Assembly (NCBI RefSeq): GCF_037975245.1
Contig: NC_092577.1
Span: 31,555,398 to 31,619,397 of the forward strand
Reading direction: 5' to 3'
From: Apostichopus japonicus
Lineage: Eukaryota; Echinodermata; Holothuroidea; Aspidochirotida; Stichopodidae
DNA: 64,000 nucleotides
The position numbers and the translations under genes were made by a program. The notes under the pieces are model-generated. The model saw only the letters and a list, made by a program, of their open reading frames with translations. It ran no database searches and had not been told where the DNA came from. This document shows, piece after piece, positions 26,201-31,905 of this stretch (position 1 is the first letter of the stretch; every line of letters starts with the position of its first letter).

Positions 26201-26638
26201 ATTAGTAGTTATGTTTGATGCAACATGTACCCTATCCTTCCTTAAACATATGTCAGATTGGAAAAGAGCACAAATTAGTCAGAGATCGACATGTCCGTAG
26301 ACAGAAATGCTGATCTCGTATTTACATCCGACCTTCTTTTCTTTTGCTCTACAGAAGACACGACACCTCCTACGATAACCGGCTGTCCGGTCGGATACAT
26401 CACCCCAGCGAATCCTGATTCTCTATTGTACGTCGAGGTCGAGTACCCGTCACTGTCTGCGAGTGATATCTCCGGTATCAAGGAGCTTCGCATCACGCCC
26501 CCGCTCCCGAACAACAATGCCCTGTCCGGTAACTTCTTGGTGGGGGAGAGACACGTCCGGGTCTGGGAGTTTATCGACAACGAGGACAACATTGCCACCT
26601 GCAGCGTGGTGATCGATCTGCGAGGAAACGGACAGTAA
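566..26638 (+). CDS. Large EGF/HYR/VWC extracellular protein gene, 5' partial, 26 exons seen
   Basis: The coding exons listed below join in frame to about 1,846 codons. They encode a VWC-like motif, 24 EGF modules and 10 HYR-type modules, ending in a HYR domain and TAA with no transmembrane or GPI segment. The protein is therefore probably secreted or matrix-bound; EGF and HYR arrays are known from adhesion and matrix proteins such as sea-urchin hyalin and fibropellins. All introns from exon 2 onward are phase 1, so modules could be shuffled without frame damage. Many EGFs carry the C2-x4-S/T-C3 pattern used for O-fucose (CLNGGTC, CQNGGTC), and a few carry the C-x-S-x-P-C O-glucose pattern (CGSNPC, CGSSPC, CSSSPC). 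The start codon and signal peptide lie left of the window. I do not recognise a specific named orthologue. Additional phase 1-1 exons hidden in introns cannot be excluded. Confidence 0.9.
832..923 (+). CDS. Exon 2: second half of VWC-like motif plus linker
   Basis: The acceptor is AATCACAG before 832 and the donor GTAAGC at 924. It encodes [18 protein letters not shown], the C-x-C-x3-G-x-V-x-C tail of a VWC-like domain, followed by a Thr/Pro linker (TQAPTTPAM). It enters in phase 2 and leaves in phase 1, which sets up the phase-1 series of EGF and HYR exons downstream. Confidence 0.78.
1226..1517 (+). repeat. SINE-like repeat family A, copy 1
   Basis: It shares with 33346-33716 the order: tRNA-like end, CTTGCCCAAGGACACAA, CAGCAATCCCTGGATCACGAGTCC, then GCCAATTGGCCACCACGCTCTC. 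It lies in the intron between exons 2 and 3. The protein-like frame crossing it is a shadow. Confidence 0.7.
1576..2172 (+). CDS. Exon 3: five EGF modules
   Basis: This is the longest exon (597 nt, phase 1-1). It has five complete six-cysteine EGFs beginning [32 protein letters not shown] and SVCENLPC. The typical C-x-C-x2-G-x3-G-x2-C ends are present ([36 protein letters not shown]). The acceptor is TTCATGCAG and the donor GTAGGT. The open frame continues past 2172 but without cysteines or EGF pattern, so the donor is the real end. Confidence 0.95.
3391..3450 (-). repeat. Hammerhead-core-like hairpin repeat, degenerate copy
   Basis: On the minus strand it reads TTGAAGAAGATCCT, GCT, AGGATCAAAACGTCAGGCC. 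The 12-nt inverted pair GATCCT/AGGATC makes a perfect stem. It matches the copy at 39258-39320 beyond the hairpin (TGTCATTTAGCCT before, GTCAGGCCAACTTA after), so both belong to one dispersed repeat. G12 of the hammerhead core is changed here. Confidence 0.55.
3808..4044 (+). CDS. Exon 4: two EGF modules
   Basis: 237 nt, phase 1-1, acceptor GATACAG, donor GTAAAA. The two EGFs start [10 protein letters not shown] and DPCLSLTC. They end [12 protein letters not shown] and [12 protein letters not shown]. Confidence 0.95.
4607..4735 (+). CDS. Exon 5: one EGF module
   Basis: 129 nt, phase 1-1, acceptor CTCGTCAG, donor GTGAGA. It encodes [15 protein letters not shown], then [12 protein letters not shown]. 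The exon has no ATG in frame and is found only by splice sites and the EGF pattern. Confidence 0.93.
5318..5400 (+). repeat. SINE family A head fragment
   Basis: It has TATAGCGCCTTATCC and CTAAGGCGCTTTACAG. This head (AGCGCC followed by AAGGCGCTTTAC) recurs at 9417-9485, 22614-22660 and 33370-33410. Confidence 0.55.
5578..5811 (+). CDS. Exon 6: two EGF modules
   Basis: 234 nt, phase 1-1, acceptor TTTGTCAG, donor GTATTC. The EGFs are [14 protein letters not shown] to [12 protein letters not shown] and [14 protein letters not shown] to [12 protein letters not shown]. Confidence 0.95.
5990..6215 (+). repeat. Local tandem duplication, about 115-bp unit
   Basis: Two imperfect copies each contain TTTGACCTTGGACTGGATG and TTGATCATTTGAATGCAGGT followed by CATTGGATTC. 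They lie in the intron between exons 6 and 7. Confidence 0.75.
6477..6701 (+). CDS. Exon 7: two EGF modules
   Basis: 225 nt, phase 1-1, acceptor TTTTTCAG, donor GTATGT. The first EGF is [13 protein letters not shown] to [12 protein letters not shown]. The second is compact, [13 protein letters not shown] to [12 protein letters not shown]. The longer open frame overlapping this region is in another frame and lacks the cysteine spacing. Confidence 0.93.
7230..7395 (+). repeat. Dispersed repeat D, copy 1
   Basis: It shares GGCATGAGCTTTTTC, TATTATCCTAACACACTGTAG and GGAGCCTATAC with 23505-23625. The second copy lacks about 40 bp. The class is unknown. Confidence 0.65.
7637..7855 (+). CDS. Exon 8: four-cysteine HYR variant, copy 1
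   Basis: 219 nt, phase 1-1, acceptor TCGTTCAG, donor GTAAGG. It begins DECTCPEDI and has [17 protein letters not shown] and the final GSCSFNIFV. The ends match HYR (CP near the start, C-x-F-x-V at the end). An extra N-terminal Cys and a central Cys set it apart from ordinary two-cysteine HYR, and the usual central D-NSG segment is missing. Confidence 0.85.
8719..9288 (+). repeat. Tandem duplication, two units of about 284 bp
   Basis: Unit 1 is 8719-9003 and unit 2 is 9004-9288. They differ at only a handful of positions (for example CTCTTAG against CTCATAG, and CTTGTTTTTGAA against CCTTTTTTTTAAA). The junction is GGCAATAGGGTAATCG. It looks recent and lies in the intron between exons 8 and 9. 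Confidence 0.92.
9348..9690 (-). repeat. tRNA-derived SINE family B, copy 1 (minus), with nested insertion
   Basis: The minus strand begins GTGTTAGCTCAGTGGTTAAC (A-box-like), then GGTCCCCGGTTATAGTC (B-box-like), a shared body, and ends CTGCTTGCAGGAGGATCTAA plus a (CATA)n tail at 9310-9347. Positions 9399-9495 are inserted between two ATCAAA copies. Confidence 0.8.
9399..9501. mobile_element. SINE family A head inserted inside a family B SINE
   Basis: The insertion is bounded by ATCAAA at 9393-9398 and 9496-9501, consistent with a 6-bp target duplication. It contains (TAA)n, TATATAGCGCC and CAAGGCGCTTTACAAAG. The other family B copies at 12120-12150 and 24260-24290 are uninterrupted at this point. 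Confidence 0.75.
9833..9967 (+). CDS. Exon 9: one EGF module
   Basis: 135 nt, phase 1-1, acceptor AACTTACAG, donor GTGAGT. It encodes [14 protein letters not shown] then [18 protein letters not shown] fits the O-glucose consensus. Confidence 0.94.
10247..10702 (+). CDS. Exon 10: four EGF modules
   Basis: 456 nt, phase 1-1, acceptor TTCTCCAG, donor GTGAGA. The EGFs begin GPCDASPC or RPCDASPC (depending on the joined base), GCAQSPC, ACFQEPC and RCGSSPC. The C-termini are [36 protein letters not shown] and [12 protein letters not shown]. Confidence 0.95.
11017..11250 (+). CDS. Exon 11: four-cysteine HYR variant, copy 2
   Basis: 234 nt, phase 1-1, acceptor TGTTCGCAG, donor GTACGT. It has [10 protein letters not shown], then [19 protein letters not shown] and RECSFTVTV. 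The cysteine layout is the same as in exon 8. Confidence 0.87.
11805..12205 (+). repeat. tRNA-derived SINE family B, copy 2 with Leu/Ser-type head
   Basis: The head at 11811-11895 has TGGCCGAGTAGATAAAGGC (A box) and GGTTCCGGGTTTGATAC (B box), spaced as in type II tRNAs. The body at 12030-12190 matches the other family B copies. It ends CTGCTTGCAGGAGGATCTAAT and a (ACAT)n tail. It lies in the intron between exons 11 and 12. Confidence 0.8.
12560..12682 (+). CDS. Exon 12: one EGF module
   Basis: 123 nt, phase 1-1, acceptor CTTTCTCAG after a C-rich tract, donor GTGAGT. It encodes [14 protein letters not shown] then [12 protein letters not shown]. Confidence 0.94.
12683..13719. other. Intron with no recognisable content
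   Basis: I see no conserved coding pattern or clear repeat apart from a G run near 13560-13571. Other EGF/HYR introns in which I see nothing beyond low-complexity tracts are 4045-4606, 4736-5317, 14709-15482, 15732-16252 and 16496-17205. The last has a short GTAGACAACTTTGAACAA tandem at 16893-16952. Confidence 0.5.
13720..13848 (+). CDS. Exon 13: one EGF module
   Basis: 129 nt, phase 1-1, acceptor ACAAACCAG, donor GTGAGT. It encodes [14 protein letters not shown] then [12 protein letters not shown]. Confidence 0.94.
14180..14262. repeat. (TA)n microsatellite
   Basis: About 80 bp of nearly pure TA dinucleotides preceded by a C-rich tract. It lies in the intron between exons 13 and 14. Open frames through it are artefacts. 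Confidence 0.95.
14583..14708 (+). CDS. Exon 14: one EGF module
   Basis: 126 nt, phase 1-1, acceptor ATGTTGCAG, donor GTGAGT. It encodes [14 protein letters not shown] then [12 protein letters not shown]. Confidence 0.94.
15483..15731 (+). CDS. Exon 15: canonical HYR domain 1
   Basis: 249 nt, phase 1-1, acceptor CATCCGCAG, donor GTAGGT. It encodes [43 protein letters not shown] and the final YCLFIVSV. This is the textbook HYR layout with two cysteines. Confidence 0.93.
16253..16495 (+). CDS. Exon 16: four-cysteine HYR variant, copy 3
   Basis: 243 nt, phase 1-1, acceptor TTTTGCAG, donor GTATGA. It encodes [34 protein letters not shown] and SSCTFEVTV. It directly follows the canonical HYR of exon 15. 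Confidence 0.88.
17206..17331 (+). CDS. Exon 17: one EGF module
   Basis: 126 nt, phase 1-1, acceptor TTCGGCAG, donor GTGAGT. It encodes [13 protein letters not shown] then [12 protein letters not shown]. The donor lies inside a 38-bp tandem duplication, listed separately. Confidence 0.93.
17332..17406 (+). repeat. 38-bp tandem duplication containing the exon 17 splice donor
   Basis: GTGAGTACCGTCCCTTTAAC begins at 17332 and again at 17370, and each unit ends with AGAGATGG. The authentic donor is the first; the second GTGAGT is an identical decoy 38 nt into the intron. Confidence 0.93.
17488..17700 (+). repeat. Tandem duplication, about 113-bp unit
   Basis: GTTGGAAAAT begins at 17488 and 17601. 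Both units share the C-rich tract, AAGATGTGTTTTTT and ATGTTTACTCTTTACTATC followed by AAACAGTAC. They differ in the length of the C-rich stretch. Confidence 0.88.
17897..18145 (+). CDS. Exon 18: canonical HYR domain 2
   Basis: 249 nt, phase 1-1, acceptor CTTCAG, donor GTACGT. It encodes [43 protein letters not shown] and MCQFRVVV. It has one extra Cys in the Y-E-F-C position. Confidence 0.93.
18446..18682 (+). CDS. Exon 19: four-cysteine HYR variant, copy 4
   Basis: 237 nt, phase 1-1, acceptor TTTTACAG, donor GTAAGT. It encodes [34 protein letters not shown] and DQCSFTVDV. Confidence 0.88.
18724..19045. repeat. (GAATATGAATAAAAA)n AT-rich satellite-like tract
   Basis: Irregular tandem units of GAATATGAATAAAAA, some followed by GTGAGTAAGA, cover about 320 bp just after the exon 19 donor. 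Each GTGAGTAAG resembles a 5' splice site. Confidence 0.88.
19366..19690 (+). repeat. Dispersed repeat C, copy 1
   Basis: It shares GCATAAACTACCCCAAA, TTCCTGTGTGTGAAGACAA and ATGAATTTGTGCAGAGGAG with 20600-20895 in the same orientation. The class is unknown. It contains an internal GGCATAAACTACCCCAAA duplication near 19450. Confidence 0.8.
19930..20058 (+). CDS. Exon 20: EGF module with a seventh cysteine
   Basis: 129 nt, phase 1-1, acceptor TTCACGTAG, donor GTGAGT. It encodes [14 protein letters not shown], then [14 protein letters not shown]. The Cys in TRC is additional to the six of an EGF fold. Confidence 0.9.
20261..20386 (+). CDS. Exon 21: EGF module with a seventh cysteine
   Basis: 126 nt, phase 1-1, acceptor TAATTACAG, donor GTAAGT. 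It encodes [16 protein letters not shown], then [18 protein letters not shown]. The Cys in TDC is additional. It is the immediate neighbour of the other seven-cysteine EGF. Confidence 0.9.
20600..20895 (+). repeat. Dispersed repeat C, copy 2
   Basis: It is a direct copy of 19366-19690 with scattered differences and small indels. It occupies the intron just before the canonical HYR exon 22, ending some 45 bp upstream of the acceptor. Confidence 0.8.
20940..21206 (+). CDS. Exon 22: canonical HYR domain 3
   Basis: 267 nt, phase 1-1, acceptor TTCTTCAG, donor GTGAGA. It encodes [53 protein letters not shown]. It is the longest of the HYR exons apart from the terminal one. Confidence 0.92.
21429..21884. 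repeat. (GGGA)n array of about 384 bp inside a direct repeat
   Basis: A pure GGGA tetranucleotide array (21464-21847) is bounded by two near-identical copies of ACAATGTTGCCATGGCAATA followed by AGATTTGTRTCACTT (21429-21465 and 21847-21884). One strand is purine-only and could form triplex or quadruplex DNA. Long GREG/PPSL open frames here are artefacts. Confidence 0.97.
22001..22243 (+). CDS. Exon 23: four-cysteine HYR variant, copy 5
   Basis: 243 nt, phase 1-1, acceptor CTCTTAAG, donor GTAAGA. It encodes [35 protein letters not shown] and SGCVFTVTV. Confidence 0.88.
22462..22500 (+). repeat. Hammerhead-core-like hairpin repeat, degenerate copy
   Basis: CGGAAGATGATCCTGCTAGG followed by ATCAAAAC has the same GATCCT-GCT-AGGATC stem as 3391-3450, with decayed flanks. 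It lies in the intron between exons 23 and 24. Confidence 0.45.
22590..22665 (+). repeat. SINE family A head fragment
   Basis: (AAT)n followed by TTTATATAGCGCATAATCAG and CTCAAAGTGCTTTACAAG. The tail is not visible downstream. Confidence 0.5.
23145..23273 (+). CDS. Exon 24: one EGF module, short C-terminal loop
   Basis: 129 nt, phase 1-1, acceptor CATCATAG, donor GTAAGT. It encodes [13 protein letters not shown], then [12 protein letters not shown]. The last loop lacks the usual G-x3-G. Confidence 0.88.
23505..23625 (+). repeat. Dispersed repeat D, copy 2
   Basis: It matches 7230-7395 over GGCATGAGCTTTTTCCGCGAA, TATTATCCTAACACACTGTAG and GGAGCCTATAC. Confidence 0.65.
23680..23810 (-). repeat. 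SINE family A, partial copy
   Basis: GACTGGAGGGATTGTCTCTG, ATCATTGACCAGGGG and AAAGAGCTTTGACACC are the reverse complement of the 1245-1340 part of copy 1. It lies in the intron just before exon 25. Confidence 0.65.
23853..24104 (+). CDS. Exon 25: canonical HYR domain 4
   Basis: 252 nt, phase 1-1, acceptor CAATCTAG, donor GTAAGT. It encodes [44 protein letters not shown] and RCALNVTI. It has three N-x-T sequons. Confidence 0.92.
24203..24445 (-). repeat. tRNA-derived SINE family B, copy 3 (minus)
   Basis: On the minus strand GTGTTAGCTCAGTGGTTAAC and GGTCCCCCGATTCGAGTC form A- and B-box-like elements. The body and the CTGCTTGCAGGAGGATCTAA end match the copies at 9348 and 11805. Confidence 0.8.
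25043..25326 (+). mobile_element. LINE 3'-end fragment
   Basis: The frame ending at 25255 reads [11 protein letters not shown], then [21 protein letters not shown] and stop. The HPL-x(n)-R-x-LR-x-RT-x-R-x-x-SFLP-x-x-I-x-x-LN signature is what I know as the C-terminus of invertebrate LINE reverse transcriptase ORFs. It is 5'-truncated, continues into a short 3' UTR and then a (TTTAC)n tail, and lies in the intron between exons 25 and 26. Confidence 0.6.
25327..25580. repeat. (TTTAC)n pentanucleotide array
   Basis: About 50 units with a single missing T near 25360. It directly follows the LINE fragment and is probably its expanded 3' tail. The LYFTL open frame through it is an artefact. Confidence 0.95.
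26355..26638 (+). CDS. Exon 26: canonical HYR domain 5 and stop
   Basis: 284 nt with TAA at 26636-26638; acceptor CTCTACAG. It encodes [15 protein letters not shown], a central segment with [28 protein letters not shown] and TCSVVIDL, and then a short polar tail (RGNGQ). No membrane anchor follows. An AATAAA at 26663-26668 is close to the stop; another lies at about 27893. Confidence 0.93.
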
Positions 26639-29600
26639 AAGCTGAATGTGATAAATCGTCGTAATAAAGGGAAGCGGGTGATACTCTCACCTGAGGGAAT
26701 ATTTGTTACTTCGGATCCGGCTTTTACGAGGTTTGATGTTTGATGCCGAAAAAATTTAAAGTGAGAACAGGACCGACAATTGGCGGTGGCCTCAAGACTT
26801 TTTTTTTGTTGCTGTTTTCAATCAACTTGCTTTGGTGTAAGAAATGTCATGTCATAGAAAGGTGACGGAACAAAGTTTCTGAATTTATATGACCTAACTC
26901 TTCATTATGTATGTGTGCTGCAGATCTTCTTAAGTGCGTCCAATGCAAAGGTTGAACGTTTTAAACACTGACTGGATGTAGTTCATCTCAAAGGACACTT
27001 CGAGCTACCGCAGACGCCAGCACTGATATGGTGAACACAAGTCTCGTTCACATTTGAGAATTGAGAGGCTCTGACGTCGGACCCCTCAAGGGGCGATCAA
27101 GATCGTAGCGCGGACACGCTCGTCGTGTCCTTGGGATCAAAGCCCGCAATCGTGGCCTCCCTTTTGGAGAGGATCCTCTCACCTCCCACTCTCCCCCCCC
27201 CCACACCTCCCCCCAAAGTGACCATTGATTATGTAAAATATTGTTAGAAAACAATAATTATGTAGAAATATACTGCTTTATATTTAATATACCTTTGTAA
27301 TGTATGTTTTTGCCACAACAAAAATATGACACCAAAAAAGTAAAAGTGGTGCAAAAAATAGGAAAAAGTAAAAAGAATAGATATAAGCTAAGTCTAGTAT
27401 TACAACTCTTAGTATGTTGCAAGGTGCTGGTTGCCTTGATTATTCTGTTTATGGAGGAATTTGAAATCAACTGAAAATTATATAAAAAAGTACTTGTTCC
27501 TTTAGCTTTATTTTCATCCCTTTTATCTTACCATATTTATGAATATTAAACAACTGAATATGTTATTCCTACAGTTGGAAGGAAGGGGGGGTATGTGAGG
27601 GGACTGGGAGGAATGGCCTATTTAATACCTATCAAGTTTGGAAAATTGGTACTTGCAACTTTGAAGTAAACTTGCAAAATTGAAGTTAATGGTTTACTAT
27701 ATATCTCCAAATTCATGCTTCATATTACTTGTGCAAAAGTCTTATTTTATTTTCCCCCTGATAAATGTGAAGGTTGCTTATATATTGATTGATATCTGGT
27801 TTATATTTATGCAAACTGTGTCTGTGATTTTCATTGTTGAGAATCTAAAGAGGAATCCAGAATATAGCATATAGACATACATCAGTCAAGCTAATAAAGG
27901 TCCTTACGGGCAAGATGCATTATTTACATTCCTTGACAACTTGAATTATAGACCAGCATTAATTTTTAGCAATTTTACAACTGTAAATGAAGTCTCAGTT
28001 GACATGTTCATTGACTGGTGGTGCCGTCAAACTTCACCCCACTCCACCCCTGCCCCCTTCGGTACAGCCTCTTGAAGAACTGAAAATAGTATTAAAAACA
28101 ATGGCTTGTAGTGTGTACTGCACTGGGCCACTTATTGTCTTAGAATGTGGGATTCGCCCCCTCCCCTGCATCCTCCAAAAAAGTATGGGTTCTTGTCTAA
28201 CTTTATAAGCTGTATTGTGTGTATTTGTAAATTAAATTATTAAGGTGAAATATTTTTGTACATTTAACAACATTAACATTTTAATTTATCTGCTGCTTTT
28301 ACCTACGAACAAGCTGAAACACTGATAACAGTAAATCTAATTTTATGCTCTGTTTCTCGGTAATTGGTTTGTGCTTAAAAGTATTTCCAATACGTTACTT
28401 TTCCTTTTGTCTTGAAGATTTCTATCATTTTTAATATTTGTGTTTCAGTTTCTCTGTATTTTGTCTAATCATATTGCAAATATAAAGAGCTATCTTTCGA
28501 CTTACTAAAGAGCAGGATTTCGTTGTCATTTCTTTGTGTTAAATTTTCCTCGGTTATATTTTTTCATATATCTGACACCACTGGCATATCAGGTTTAGAG
28601 AACTCTTCCAAAAAAGACAAACTACTTTACGAGATGACAATTCTTTCCGAAACGAAATTCTAAATATTGATATTTGGGCACCTGAAACTAGCCAGCATTT
28701 ATAAAATACCTTTTTTGGATATCTCTAGGCTTAAGCCTTCTAGTACTCTATGTGGTACTTCTACACACCAAATATGAGGTCTGCCCAAGCTTGCGAAATT
28801 TAAAAGTCTGGATATAGTAGCTACTCTCATCTAACAACAGGAGGCAAGTTGTCAAATAGTAAAAATTCAACAATTCTAACCTGACATTAATTTGTCATTA
28901 AGCTTTATAATTTAAATCTGCTACTATCTTCATGAAGCTTCAAGACATTTTTTTGCACCACACAATGGGGAGAGGGGAGGCCTAAGCTTAGATCACTCTC
29001 CTACTAGCTGCAACGTGTTGTAGTTTCTTCAGGTAAAACATGTTATTCCCTGTGGGGAGGGGTGAGGGGGGCGGAAGCAAGACAGAAGACCTGTATAGTA
29101 CTAAAGCGAGACCTGCAGTCCTTTATCACTATGAGGATCAAAACAACTTTTTATCTCCCCGTAAAGGGATGAATAGAGGGATGAATAAAGCTAGAATATA
29201 TTTATGAGAGAAACACTATAAATCTTTTGCTTAATTTCTCCAGACAAAAAACAAAAGAGAATATCGTGCTCCAGTCCATTTATTCAATGAAAATATGATT
29301 TTCAAGTACATTTAACATGAATAGGCAAGGTGATAGTAGCTTGAAAACAATCAACCAAAATATACATAAGTGTCACAAAGTATACTACATAAATAGTTGC
29401 TCTTTCTATACAATGATAAGCCAACTTAAAGTTGCATTGAAGTTAGCTGTCAATTTCAGCAAACTTTATCAAACTGAGTATTACTCCAAATAAGGTTAGA
29501 ATTAGATAAAGCTTAGATAGCCTTCACATAATATATGTAAATTAACCAGTAACTCGTGGTTTCATTTGGGTTGGAAAAATTTCTGTCCCCAGAAAAAAAA

Positions 29601-31814
29601 ATCTTTATTGATAATATGCATATTTAAGCAGATCAGGAATTTATTTTTCTAGAATTTTAATTATTTGAAAAGAATCTAAACTAGTACTCACTCAGTCAAG
29701 CAAATGAGCTGAATTTCAAGATATCAGTGAACTAGAGTAAAGAAAAATTAATAAATTCAACTCAACAACTTTCTTTGCTCTTTTCAAATTTGTTCATAAT
29801 TTAGCAGTCACTTTCTTATCTTCCATAGTTCATATTCAACTCAATCATATGCTTTCATGTTTTCATCTGAGCAACAACAAATTTGGTAAAATTCTGAAAT
29901 TTCTGTAACTATCTGAAATATAAATCTCATTTTAAATATTTTGTTAAAAAAAGTGCATGGACATAAATTTCACTGGAATGTCATCGTTATATTATACAAA
30001 GATGCCAAAAGCAACAACAACAAAAATAGACCATTTATCCCCCCCAGTTCCATACTTCTCTTGTATATCTACCTCTGTACAATATACTGCATTGAGTACT
30101 ACCCAATGATATAATCAGCAACATTTGGTGCAACCCACCTGAAAGATGTAAGTCAAAACTTCCATGATTAATTCCGGAAAAGAATTTTTACCATTCACTT
30201 TAGGAGACATGCATCATGACGAACGTATTAACACGTTTCATATTTTTCGTCTTATGAAAATTGACGGCACACACGCATATTGTATTCAGGCCACGGTATG
30301 CAGGCTAATTTACCGGCTAAATGCCAGTGAAATTCACTAATTTTACCAGTAGGACAGAGAAGGCACTTGCATTTTTGATCTGCCAGTAGATAAAAGGGCA
30401 TAAAGATATGATAAGTCGGCTATCCGTATGGAACATAAGCCCTCTGTTACTGCATATTCATCAGCAACTATTACTGGGCTGAAATATTTCTTTTACAGTC
30501 ATTGAAGTGTGCTGTAATTCAGGGCAATGACAGCCATGGATTTTTTTTTTTTGAGCTAGTCAACGTTATTTAAGCACATGCATATTTTTAAGCCGGCGGC
30601 TAAATGCTTGAGGTAGGTCAGGATGCAAAGTGAATAATAAACTAAACTTTACAGCAAAATAATGTTGCTTCGCATTGGTTTCATTACCGGTGAACGGCAA
30701 ACACACACTACAATAGCTATATAGACCGAGTGACCAAGGTTATCAGAAAGTACCTTAGCGTGCCAAAGTGCCAAGGCGCTACCAAGTGTGGTAGACGTAC
30801 GTTTGGTGCGAGTTTCATCGGTGGTGAATGACAAATACACAAATTCCCGTTAAATACACCAAACGATCAGAGTGCATGTAAGTGTCACCGTGACAACAAC
30901 AAAAAACAAAACAGCACTCGTGGATCGTGCTGTTACCAATTCATTAATAACAATTTCTAATTTTTTTTTTCCATCTATTTTTTAATTTTTTTTATTCATA
31001 CCAATGCATGTTTCTGGTTCAACAGATCCTACACACAAAACAATACTGCACATGTTTGCAATATTGCACATGTTTACAATATTGCACATGTTTACATGTT
31101 AACAATATTGCACATGTTTAAACGCCTTTAATGTGTTGAATTTTAATGCCTTTTGTGAATTTCTAGGCCTCAAGTCACACAGTAACAAATATGATACTCA
31201 TCCACTTCATACAAAACAATTTTTGGTCTCAGCTAGAGGTCGGGAGGACTAAAGCTAAATCAGACATGGCTAAAGATGAAAGGACCGACACACTAACCAC
31301 AGCATTAGTCCATAGGACGATCACTTTGTCTTTGACACTAAATCAAATCATAACTTGTTAACGTACATTTAACCAATGAAAGATATCTCTGCTGTTTGGA
31401 CAAGTCTAAAGGATACTCCAGGACATCCCAGGAACACCAGGACGTCCGAGGGACAAACAGTAAAATTTCCTCAAATGTCAGCCTCTGGTTTACAATTTTT
31501 GCTGCCGATCAAGGCCTTTGACATTGGAAACGATCAGATGAGCCAACTCGGTACCATCCAAGATTTTCCTCCTACGATGGAAACAACTTTTGTGTCATAA
31601 ACGGACGGACACAGACATGGGTCAAAGCAGATATTAGATATCTCCATGGTGATGCGACATTGCTTAACAGACCAAAGAGGTGCGACATTTAACAATACGT
31701 TAACCAATTCATCCGACACGTAAACCATAGCACCATATTACAGAACGGACAAACAATCTATTCATTGTTTTTTTTTTTTTTTGGTAGGATAGCTTCTGTC
31801 CTGGCCCAATCCTG
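26639..31814. other. Intergenic region between the convergent EGF/HYR and SDR genes
   Basis: It holds the 3' UTR of the EGF/HYR gene (candidate AATAAA near 26663 and 27893), AT-rich sequence and the unspecified 3' end of the SDR gene. It includes an 18-bp tandem repeat at 31041-31120. I see no conserved coding pattern; the frames at 27987-28208 and 31376-31600 match nothing I know. Confidence 0.6.
31041..31120. repeat. 18-bp tandem repeat, four units
   Basis: CAATATTGCACATGTTTA is repeated at 31041 (as CAATACTGCACATGTTTG), 31059, 31077 and 31103, with an 8-bp CATGTTAA insertion before the last unit. Confidence 0.92.
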
Positions 31815-31905
31815 TCAATCTTTCTTCCTACCGGTGAATGTCTGCATCGCAGCACACGCTCCCAAAAAGTCTTCCATCACCAGCTGGCCACGGAATGGTA
31901 ACACA
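31815..31905 (-). CDS. SDR 1 exon 5 and stop
   Basis: Acceptor CGGCTCAG, phase 2 in, TGA at 31815-31817. It encodes VLPFRGQLVMEDFLGACAAM then QTFTGRKKD. MQTFTGR is shared with the C-terminus of the second SDR gene, which supports this exon strongly. Confidence 0.93.
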
